A stretch of 64,000 nucleotides of DNA from Armigeres subalbatus (lineage: Eukaryota > Arthropoda > Insecta > Diptera > Culicidae). The stretch's first letter is position 1. Each line of letters begins with the position of its first letter. Below, one piece after another: positions 32,101-44,100 of this stretch. The DNA lies in assembly GCF_024139115.2 (NCBI RefSeq), contig NC_085140.1, forward strand, positions 46,718,180-46,782,179. Direction: 5' to 3'. Both the position numbers and the translations under genes were made by a program. The notes below the pieces were generated by a model. That model was not told where the DNA came from. It did not search any database and saw only the letters and a list, made by a program, of their open reading frames with translations.

Positions 32101-35100
32101 ATACGTTATAACGTCCCAATAGGACCCTGAAACAGAACCTGGTTGCCAAACATCGCGCAAGAATCCTGGTTGAGCAAGTTCTGACGAAATACAATTGATG
32201 TATTTTGATGGGCGATGAAATTAATTTTAAAATTAACTTTCAATTCCCGGGGCACAAGTCTTACCTTGCCAAACGGAAAAGTAATGCACCAGGAAAATTC
32301 TAATATGTCTATGTAGGTAAGATTGCCCACAAATTGATGGTATGTCAAAGCATCTGCAGTTGTGGAAAGAAAACTAAAGTTTTCATCACTAGAGCGACCA
32401 TAAATGGGCAAATATACAAGGAGGGAGTGTCTTCAGAAGCGATTTTTGCCATCCATTCAATACACGACTGTCCGGTGTTGCTTTGGCCTGACTAAATAAG
32501 CTGCCATTACAGACGGGATGTAATGGAATGGTATGAACCGAATGATAATACCGTTATTAAAAAATCTATCAACCCACCAAAATGCCCAAATTTTCATCCG
32601 AACGAAAAATATTAGGCAATTATCATAGGGAAACTTGAGAAATGGAGCAAAACAATCAGAAAACCATCTTATATGGAGAAGTGGTGTGAAAAAATGGCAG
32701 ATTAAGTTTACCGTTCTACTGTGCAAAAAATAACGAGTGGTATTGAGAGAAAGGTCCGAGAATTCATCCGAAATGCCAATGAATAATTTTTCGATATTTT
32801 TTCCTTCAAAGTTTACTAAATTCCCTGTAAGGTACAGTGGGGCAAGTGGGTAAAGGAAATCATATATTTCATGTTCATCAAGTCATAAAAGTTGAATATA
32901 ATATTGAAATTGATCATATTTATGACATAACGAATCATCTATCCAATCTTTATATGCCTGCGAACAAGATCATTGAAAAATACTTTTAGAATACAAAATA
33001 CCGTGAAGTACCCTAATTTCGCGCAATTAAGATCTGACAAAGTTAAAACGTCCATTAAAAATCATATAGTGGCCATTTGGAAACATTTGCTTCTGCATCA
33101 CGTAGTAGAAGGATTCTAGGTTCTCAAAAAAATGTTACTGGCAAATTTTGCTGCTATTTAAAAAAAAATGGAGTATGAATCTGAGACCGTTGTATGCTCC
33201 TTATTTCGCGCATGAAAATAGGATAGTTCCTAATTTCGCGCAAAAGTGTTCCTAACTTCGCTCATGTTTGGAACTGAATATCGTTATTGGTTTGATGAAA
33301 TATAATCAATTGACCAATAGAATGCAAGCATCCATTGTTCAAAATATGCAGATAACGGTATCAGACGGCTTCAGTGACCCATTCTTTAGTCGAAATGGTA
33401 TGTACCTATATTTCGACCCTGGAGATTTGCTTAGATTTTACTTCATGAATTTTAGTTGACACAAGTCATAATTCCTAAAATATCGTTTTCTTCTGAAATA
33501 CAAACCATATTTTAAGAAAAAAGGCATTGTATGAGCAATGTTTAGCTGGTGTATAAAAAAAAGTTTCAATTTTCGAGACGTCATGAAAGAAAGTCTTAAA
33601 TTCCGCTATCTCTTACATATGACATCTTCAAATATTTGTTTTGTACAAGACGTCTTCAATATTATATACATTATCGAAAAAGCTGCTGTAGTTTTATCTT
33701 GAGTTTAGCATCATTTTACACATCGCACATTTTAGCATCATTTTACACATCGGATTTTGCAGGCACTGATCTATAAGATTTTTCAAGTCAACATTAGTCG
33801 ATGTCGGTGGTTATTCGCCTAAAAATTAGATAAAAAGCGTATGGGAATGAACTCTTCGGATTCTATTCAGTGTAAAACTGTCCTGTGCATTATATTACTT
33901 TTGTTTCATTAGAATGTTGCAAATGAAACTACGCAACAACAATAAACGAAATTAGGCACCATAATTACTCTCATATACCTAATTTCGCGCAGAAAGCGAA
34001 AGTCTAAATAATTACAAAATACATAAAATTTCACACTTTTCAATAGTAATGACGAATAAACATATCCAACAGAGCATAATGGATACAAATATTTCCGAAA
34101 AGTAGCCAGTTTTGTACAGTAAAATCATTTGTTTACTTGGGTCATGTTCTTCGTCGCTGTGCTAAGCACAAGCAAATATGGCGGTCGATGGGAGGACCAA
34201 ATTGAAATAATTTTATTTGGTGTACTAAACCAAGTTTGTTTTTCAAATTTTTTCGTGAAAAACATTCAACAACAATGATATTTTGCAATCCTCCAGATTT
34301 TTCAATTTTGACTGGCCCATAAAAATTGAAAAAAATAAATGATTTTATAATGCACGAAGTTATGGCGCGCGCGAAATTAGGGCACATCACGGTATTTGGA
34401 AAACAAAAAAATCTGTTTCAATTTTTCACTTGCCCCACATGTCGAGTAAGTGAAAAAATGATTTAAAAAAAGAATTTTTCAATATAAGAACACATTTTCT
34501 GTTCATATATTTCATGCAAATGATAATTATACTGTATAGAGCATAACTGTGATCTGTTGTGATGCTTTTTGACACTTCATAAAAGTCAAAGGGCATTAGA
34601 GTGCCTCCATTAAATGATTTTTATGTTTTTATGTTTTCTTTACTTGATTTTTTTGAGATCTAATATCTCATCTCCATTTGTGTCTAACACTACTTTATTT
34701 CAGGTTTATAGTAAGATAATGAACCTTGGCGATAATGCAGAGAAATTATCTTTGAAATAATCATCAAACCTGGAATCATATTGTGTTTCATTAACAATCC
34801 ACTGATGATTTCTGTAGAAGAATCTACATTACCAATTAAATATTTTTTTTAAATTTCAACTAAATAAATCATAATTGTTGATATATTTGCAATAGTAGTG
34901 ATTCTTGTATTTAAGCTATATAAATAACATTTTTCACGAATTATTTATCAAAAATGGATTATTTAAAACACTGACACGCTTGGCACTTTGGGTCCCTGAT
35001 TTAGTATTACCACGTATCACTGTAATAACCAAAAGCCTTCGAATGAGTTCGAATTGATATCATTTGTTTATATACGCTTAATAGAAATTATTTGTGTTTG

Positions 35101-38100
35101 AAAAAATAGAGAAATGCATTCAGTGTCGGAAAATTTTCACTTGCCCCACCCATGGTAAAAAACAAGCAATAAAATATTTTTTTCAAAATTTTTTATGTCT
35201 ATATCAATATTTTTGTGGCTGGAATTCAAAACTACAAAGAAAACCAACCTATCAATGCACTAATTGGATGTGTTATAAAAACCAACAGAAAAAAAATGTA
35301 TTTATTGACACGCAAAACAACTTGTGCAAAAGATAAACTTGAAAGGTTAATAAACTTTTACTCTCGCATGTTGAAATGGTTCATTATTTCATGTTTCACA
35401 CTTATTCAACGCATTGATTTGAATAACCTTGTATGATTGTGAAGTGAAATTGAATAATTCTGTGGTTCATCAGTGAAATACTTGCGTTTTTTCACTTACC
35501 CCATTTACCCACTTACCCCACTGTACCTTATAATAAAAACTGAACCACCTTTTTATGCACTTTTTCGGCAAAGAAATGTCTAATTTCGTACGGCCAAATA
35601 CTAAGTGGATCAAGCTTTAAGACTATATGCCCTCCGTGTTTTCAACATTTACTTGGACGGTTCTCTTTTATAGTTTCACTGATGGGAATTCGCATGGGAA
35701 GTTAAGAGGTCCAATCTAGCCTTTCTGACAAAATCTGCTACTTCCTTAAAAAGGTCTTGTTTGCCGGTCTTTAAAAATTCGATGAGGTTGGTGTATTTAT
35801 TATCGAACGAAAACTGCATTATTATTCTACCGAAAAGGGGGCGACGGTTCTCCACACAGTTCACACTCCGCATTATCCTATATTTTCATACGATGTAACC
35901 AATTTTTCGAATAATCGTGGCTTGTCATCAGACGGTTAATCAGTTTCACGTGACTCCCCTTCATGTCAACTTTTCAGTACCAAGCACTCTTGTGTGCCGC
36001 AAAGAATCTCGTCCCTTTTTTCTCCGAATATGCTGCCCAATGGTTCGTTCGTCTTGCCAGTGAGCTTTTTGCGTTGAAATCGGCATCTTTTAGTTGAATT
36101 GTTGTGTGTTTTATGACGTTCTCTGAAGTGACCCCAGCTTTGGCGAGCACATCTGTCGTTTCGTTTCCGCTAATCAACACATGGCTAGTAATTCACTGGT
36201 ATGGCAATATTCCATCGTTGACACGTTGACTAGGATTTCGATCAGAAATCCGTCTGCCTTTGAGACTTTGACATTTGCTAGCATGAGATGAGGCAAGCTG
36301 ATCGGGAGTCCGTGTATATTACATAATTTCGAAGCTGATCCTGCTTTACTATGTTTGTTGCCATCTGAATGGCAATCAACTCCGAAGATGTAACGCTTGT
36401 TTCCTTTGCAAGTTCGTATTTTCTACAAAAAACACCCATTCCGCAGACTGATCCTTCTTTCGAGGCGCGATTTTCACCATATTGAGCCTGTGTTGAACTT
36501 TTGTTTGGAAAAGTATGGCTTTGGTTTTGGCAGCGTTTATCTCCAGATTCAGGATTGCTGCTTTTTCGGAGAACTCGTGTTGTTCTCGAGCATTTCTTCA
36601 AGGCGCTTCAAAACAGCTGTGTTAGCTACTTTAGTAAGCGCTGGGACTAATGAAATCGGTCTTTTCCCAGACGGTGTATTCTGGTCGCGCCCTGGCTTTA
36701 AAATTGTGACGACTTTGATGATTTTCAGGTTATCATTCAGGCAACCTCGCTTCGTTTAAATTCTCTATAATGCTTGCTGTTACCTCGGGTCGCAAACACC
36801 GAAGCATTTCGTACGTCAGATTGTCTTCACCAGGAGCTGACCTTCCGTTTTTGCTGTTAAGTATCCTATTCCAGCTTTCTTTGTCAAGCAATGTGGTTGT
36901 ACTTGCTACTCGGTTGAACTGTTGTCTCGCCCTATTTTTCTTCTTCCATACAGCATCTACTTCTTCGAACCACCAGAATTTGGTGTCCTGGTGTCCTTTT
37001 TCTTGTTGTCCTTATATCTTCGTTACTTGTCTTTGTAGATCGCTTATTGTAGAGATATCCTCGGCGCGCAACTCAGATATATTTGTTTCACTAGCTTTCT
37101 TGACAAAGAAATAGCCGGATCGAACTGTCCTCTCCTGTGTCCAAACGATTTGAATACATCGGTGATGGCTACCAATACTGTTGTCCAATGCTTTCCATAG
37201 CATACAGTTTGTAGAACATGGCGAACACAAAGTTCCATTATTAAGTAGCAGAAAGCAACTTTGACTCACAGCGTTCATTAGAATTTCGCCCCTTCGATCG
37301 GTATTTCCGTCTCCCCAGCTTAAATGGTGTGCTTTGAGGTCACCACCAACGATAACTTTTCTATAGTTTTGCAAACTTGCGACGTCAGAGGCGTCGCGTC
37401 CGCATATGCAACCTGTGCACTGCACAGGTAACTAATTTGTCCCTAATATTTAAACTCTCGATAGATTTCTTGTCATTCTTATCAAAATATATATTTGGAT
37501 TATGTGCATTTATCATGTGTTTTGTACAAATTTGACGATTGATAAATACATAATCGTAAAATATGCACATATTTTGTTTATAGGCGGCATGTGATATAAG
37601 GCAGCCAACTGAAATGCTGCGATGGGGGCGCATTATATTTTACTTTACGATACCGAAACGAAACACCGCCATATGTATATCCAACACGTGCACTTTCTTC
37701 CGAGAACGGTTTGCCATGCATCATACACGCATTATTTTGTATGTGTAGGTCATCCGCTCTAACCGCTATCGGCGATGTATAGGTAGGCAAAGCGTTCGTC
37801 GTGGAAGGTTTTGGTGCCGATGTAGAAAAGCACTGCTTCAAACTACAGTATATATTAAAAAAAAGAAGGAGCTTCTCAAGCCAGATAGAAAAGCTTTCGG
37901 GCAGGTTATGAAGTATTTTTTCTTACACGCCGCGGGCCACAAAAAATGCAGCCGCGGGCCGTACGTTGGGCACCCCTGGTGTAGATCTTAGAATAATGGA
38001 AGAGGCTTTCGTGCCTTTTAAACAGGAGACTAAAATAATAGGGCTGATAATAAACTCCGTCAATCTAAGTACCTGGTGGATGGCAGAGAAAGGGAGCAGT

Positions 38101-41100
38101 CCAAACGGTGTTGGTCCCAAAATAGAAATGGATGGGATAACGCCTTGGAACACTCGCTACATGTGATAATGACGTTAGCCGCGAGGTGAAATGAAGCATG
38201 CACGTTAAAAGATGCAAACTATCGAATTCTCGGATAAAATACGGCATATTACTGTGGGCTGGACATGAAGTGCATATGTCGGAACATACACACGAAAAAG
38301 TGATGTTTAGCAGAGAAACCGAAAGAAGACATCGTAAACCCCGCACTGTGCGTGCGGCCTGTATGGAAGGAAACTGGCAATTGGCGGTCCAATTACTATC
38401 GATTTTGAATATAACATTTGATTTTGCCCCCGATAACACGGATTCTGGTTTCATAAATAACGCTTGTTAAATTAGATGTCTTTTTTATATGAAATAGAAA
38501 AAAAGGATAAACTTATTTTGACATATGAGTTCACAGTTACACACTAAAATACAAGCAAATCTACCAACAAGCAAGCCAACTATTATAAAAACAGACACGT
38601 TTGATAAGTAAACAACTATTAACCGTGCATGGCCGTCGACTTGACGCAGTACTCTGCCTCGAACACGTGGTCGCACGGTTCCGGCTTGTATGGAGACGCC
38701 TCATCCGCCACCAACATATCGGAGCAGTACATCGAGTGGGCGGATGAGCACTGGTAGCACAGGATCCCTAGCGCTGTAAGCGATATGAAAACAAATGGAA
38801 ACCAAAACCAAGAAATGAAGCGATTAGTGTATGGTTAGATATAAAAGTGTGGAATTGTAATTCATGCGAATGTTATTTAATTAGTTATAATATATTATGG
38901 TTAAATATGATCCCAATATAATTAGTAGCACCGAGCTCCAAGCACCCCAGCCATGCATCGTCCTGTAATTAGCAGCCTACACTTCTAGTATGAGATAGCC
39001 ATATCCTTTTGCTAGATTGGTAGTCGAGAATACCTTCGAAGCGACCGATGTGTTTGATGCAGTATTTGGCGCCGTACACGTTGGAACAATCCTGCGGTTT
39101 TATGTCTGGGGTATCGAAGCGTTCGAACCACTCGCTGCACTGGAACGGGGTGCTGGAATCGGTCGCATTGCACACGTAGCACTCGATCGCTAGAGCTAGT
39201 TATTTTAGAAGAAATGACATATAGATAAGGGTTTTATTTGGACATTTATACTTGAAGAATGATCTGATGTTTCGATGCGCAGTATTGTTTTAAAATTTTG
39301 TCAAATAAAAGATAACTGTTCAAAACATGTTCCCGTGATGCTTGGAAGACACCTTTACGTGGTGCGTGGGTAAGATCCAAGGAGCTAAACTTTACAAAGG
39401 TGGCGCAGATCACCGCTGCGTGCCACTAGTTATCCTTTTTACTCTCCCACTGATCTTATGCAACGCAAATAGCGACGTAACTATTTGCGTTGCATAAGAA
39501 CAGTGGGAGACACGGTGCCCCGGTAGACCGTTATTATAAAATAAAAATGTCCATCAAAATCAAGTACAGGGCTCGATTCCTGTGGTAATTCTGCACCTCT
39601 GGACCAATTTTTAAAAAAATCCCTAGGAGGAATCTCGAGAAATCTTGATTTGAAGTTTTTAATTAAGAAATTTCAAAAGAATCTATATTTTAATTCAATA
39701 ATATCCCAAAATACCTTCAAAGCCGTCCAAAAAGTGGTCCAAGTTGTTTTCAACCAGTTTGCATTTGTTGTCTTTATTACAATTATAAATTTTACAACTG
39801 ATTAAGCTCACCAAACTGACTTAGATATGTTTTTGTATGGCTTGAAGCCGTCTATCTTCAAGAATGCTACCTCTCGTTCAGAACCATTCATGAATTCATG
39901 TGTAGGCTGCAGATTCTTTGTTGAATGCCATTCAGATTAAAGTTTGTATTTTTTTCATTGGATTCACAAATCTATTCGAGCATCAGAAGTAAAGATTGGA
40001 GTATGGAAAAAATTGATAAAAAAACCAACAGCTTAAATATTTGTTTAAAGTAGTGAAGTTGTTTAGCATTTTATAACAGGTTGGATCTTCGTCAGATGAT
40101 GGAACAATTGAATTGACGGAGCTTTATCATATTCTGAGATTTCCCCGCAAAAGGATCATCGGACTGGTAATGACTCCAAAGATGGAGGTAAGGAAAAGCT
40201 ACGATTTTCAAGAGTGAGCTCGGCATATAGAATGAGATCTCGAGAACCAAGGAAAACATCAGGAAAAATGCACAAGAGAAAGAAAAAAATTTACAAGCTT
40301 TGTGCATATTCTTTTGGGTTTTCGGTTACGACGAAGATAAAATATTCCATTTTTGAACTTTTGAAAACACTTTAATACAGAAACAAAAAGAACCTTTGCT
40401 TATCTCCGTCACTACACATCTAGTTCGCAATTGTTAATACGATTTTAAAGTTGCTTGAGAAGCGCCATGTTGAGTAAATTTATGGGTGAACCTAGTACAG
40501 ATGAGGCATCAACAAATTGCAGAGTTCACTGAAATCCCGAACTTTCGGATTACGGCATTACGCTGTTTAAACATTATCAATTTTCTAATTAATATTTCAA
40601 TCAGCAGTTTCTGAATGATTTCAAAAAAGTGTACGCAAGATACAGCTCTTTGAAACTCGAGCATGGTTTTGAGGAAGCAATTGATGGCTTTGCTAGCAGC
40701 TGGAAAAAGCCGCAGCTTCCATTCACGTCAAAGTACCATATCTTGAATTATCATGTTTCTGAGTTCTGTAGAGGTACTGGAATAGGTTTTGGCTTACATA
40801 TCAAACATGCTTTTTCTAGTCCGTTGATAAGAGCTTTGACGAGATTTGGCAGCAAAGATCGGTTAATAAGTGATGTGATCGAGTATACCAGCTTCTTACT
40901 ACTATTATTCTGCACGAACTCTGGTCTTACTTCTCTCCATTATGAACATAAACACTAAATTAAAATTATTTTTAATTTTCATTCTATTAAACATTGACAG
41001 CAACACTTATACTAAACTCGAGCAAGTTAGCCATACAAAAACATTCTTAAGTCAGTTTGGTAAGATAAGTCAGTTGTAAATATTTATGGTTCTAATAACC

Positions 41101-44100
41101 ACAACGCGTGCTTAGGGCCATCTTTGGCGTTGTGCAAGAGAATGGTGTGTGACGGCGAAGTTTGAAACAAGAGCTCGCCCAGCTCTACGGCGAACCCAGT
41201 ACCCAGAAGGTAGCTAAAGCTGGAAGGGTACGATGGGCAGGGCATATTTCAAGAATGCCGGACAGTAACCCGGCAAAGCTGGTGGTTACTTCCGACTGGC
41301 AGGTTCGAGAAGAATTGAAGGACATCTATCTAGGTGGATTAATCAGGGTTTTTGGTGATATTTTTGGATTCTTATATGGATTCTTTTGAAATTTCTTAAC
41401 TAAAAACTTCAAATCAAGATTTCTCGAGATTCCTCCTAGGGATTTTTTAAAAATTGGTCCAGAGGTGCAGAATTACCACAGGAATCGAGCCCTGTACTTG
41501 GTTTTGATGGACATTTTTATTTTATAATAACGGTCTACCGGGGCACCGTGGGAGAGTGAAAGAGATAACTAGTGGCACGCAGCGCTGATCTGCGCCACCT
41601 TTGTAAAGTCTAGCTCCTTGGGTAAGATCTACCACGGTCACATTGCCAGCTACAGACAAATCCTGACCCAACGAAAACCTTCCCCAATTTCCATGTCTGT
41701 AGTGCTTATGAAATTGTCGGTAAGTCATTAAGTAAATACTTCTTAGATGTTTCCCGACTGCAAATAATAATACTCATGTCCCTGTAATGTTTTTCTTAGA
41801 TTGGAATCAAGGATTAAACCCCCCTTGATTTCTGAAGCATTTCAAAAATAACATCATCATCACTAAAGTTTCCAATCTTCTAATGTGCTAGTGCTTCTTT
41901 TTTTTTATGTCATCACATCTGTCACCGAGGAAAGAAGCTGACGTTACCATCTACTAATGTTGATTGTCTTTTTTTCTTATTTATAGTGAACGTAGTTATT
42001 ATGAACACGACGTCAACCATCACTTGCCGAATGGAGCCTTTCATAACTTTTAAATAGCTACGCTCCCAACGAAAAACTCATTTAGGGTAATTCGCCAAAT
42101 GTTGAACGGCTGATTTTTTCGCCTATTGTTGAACGCACGTGCAATTCTTATAGGCGTTTAACAATAGGCAAAAAAATTTGCTGTTCAACATTTGGCGATT
42201 TCCCCTATATAATATTTAATAATACTATTTATACTAACTTCGGTACGGGAGGTCCACGCTTTCTTCCTTTCCCCTCGATTTCATGGTATGGATCGACTTT
42301 AAAGGCTACCTTACACCTCGGGAAAATTTTCCGCCGGATTTTGATCCCCGTGCATTTTAAATGGGGCCGGGATTTTGATTTTCCGTGCCCAAATCCCGAA
42401 AACATCGCATATGCAAAAATACATGGGGAAAAAATCCGCGAACCAAATTCCCGAGGTGTGAGGCTACCTTAAGGGTTTACAAATTCTGAAGTCGCTCGGA
42501 ATTTGGGAGCGGGGCCATTTGGGCAGCACCCCCTATTCCCGTCCGCAACGTTAATAACTCGACCGCGTTCCAACCAAATGGCTTGATTTTTTGTACATCA
42601 CTAGATATCGACAGAAACTAATCATGTACTAAAAAACAAGTAATTGGGTTGTAATGCGACCGAGTAATGAACGTTGCGGACGGGAATAGGGGGTACTGCC
42701 CAAATGGTTCTCTACCCTACATACTGCGTAGAAAAGAAAAAATGATGGAATTTAGAAACCGCCATTTTCCAGGATGCTTTCAAGTAATGGCTGCTCAAGT
42801 ATGAGATTAGATTAGATAAAACATAGCTGTTCAAAACATGCAACTTGATTAGGCTTGGAACAATTTTTAACGAAATTAAATAGGACTTAATATTTTGTTA
42901 ATCGTACTTATTAGCAAACAAACAATTTAAATATTTCAAGAACATCTCCTCCAGTAAAGGGGACACAAATATTTTACGAAATTTGAGTAAAATTCAGCAA
43001 TTGCGTAATTTTTTAATTTGATCACAATGGATTTTGAACGTGGGTTATTATTATTCAGTCTAAAGCCGGAATTGCCTGTGCAGTACATAACAACAGTCGT
43101 CTCCATTCAGCTCGGTCCATGACTGTACGTCGCCAGCCACGCAGTCTGCGAAGAATCCGAAAATCGTCTTCCACCTGATCCATCTTGCTCGTTGCGCACT
43201 TCGCATTTTTCGCATGGTACGCCAGAGTGTAAAATAATCGAAATTTTTTGGTGAAGTCCACCTTTCTTCACTTGTCAGCTCACTTTCAGACGTATTCATA
43301 GTCGGCTCTGGACTGTCAATATTCGATTGGATAAGGATATCCGGGGTTGTGTTTCGACGTCGAAACGAGGACATACGAACAGTATGTGCTCTGCAGTTTC
43401 ATCAAAACCTGGGCAGTCAGGGCAGACGGGGCTCTCCGCGTGCCCAAACCTGTAGAGGTACTGCCGGAAGCAGCCCTGGCATGACAAGAATTGTGTCAGA
43501 TAGAAGTGAACTTCCCCATGGGGTCTCTCCACCCAGCTCGATATGTTAGGTATCAGCCGGTGGGTCCACCTACCTTTAGAAAACTCGAAAACTTATCTCA
43601 CTCATGCTGCCATCTGGCAACCGAAGTCACCCTGATGCGTTCGCGGGCTCCTCTGGTGCCACGTAGCTCGAAACATTCCTCGTCTTCCCGGATGACCAGC
43701 CCGACTGGCATCATGCTCGCAATCACGCAGCTGCATCGTGTGATATCGTGCAGTAGGCAGATATCACTCTGAGACACATTAAACGTTACTTGCTCTACAG
43801 CTTCTGCAGGTAACTGGTTACCCCCAGAGCTCTCGCCCAGGACGGGCCGCCGTATCTAAGAATAGATACGGCAACGCCTGCCAGTAGCCTACGTCTACTA
43901 GCACACACCTTGGAACTGTTGGACACCATCCTCGATAATGCCGCAACAGCAGTCGAAGCCCTCTTGCACGCGTAGTCGACATGGCTGGCGAAGGTCAGCT
44001 TGTCGTCTATTACGACCCGCTTCAAACTCCGCTTTGATGCGATCGCGACTTCACCCACGTGAATCACTGCATGTTGAACCGACTTGCGGTTGTTGACGAT

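Larger units (their letters stand above)
39378..41620. mobile_element. Long-TIR DNA transposon with 9-bp TSD (Mutator-like size), 2.24 kb
   Basis: A perfect 9-bp TSD GGTAAGATC lies at 39369-39377 and 41621-41629. The termini CAAGGAGCTAAACTTTACAA and CAAGGAGCTAGACTTTACAA are inverted. The arms run about 450 bp (through GTACAGGGCTCGATTCCTGT and CATACAAAAACAT...AAGTCAGTTTGGT). The right arm is interrupted by an RTE 3' fragment (41100-41345). The loop holds a possible transposase remnant (40629-40958). A 9-bp TSD with long TIRs points to the Mutator superfamily, but no diagnostic catalytic motif is seen. Confidence 0.85.
39343..41890 (+). repeat. Repeat RX, copy split by the long-TIR element
   Basis: 39343-39377 (GAAGACACC...GGTGCGTGGGTAAGATC) and 41621-41890 (GGTAAGATCTACCACGGTCA ... 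TTGATTTCTGA) form one RX copy once the insert and one duplicate of GGTAAGATC are removed, as in the uninterrupted copy at 17909-18320. Confidence 0.8.
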
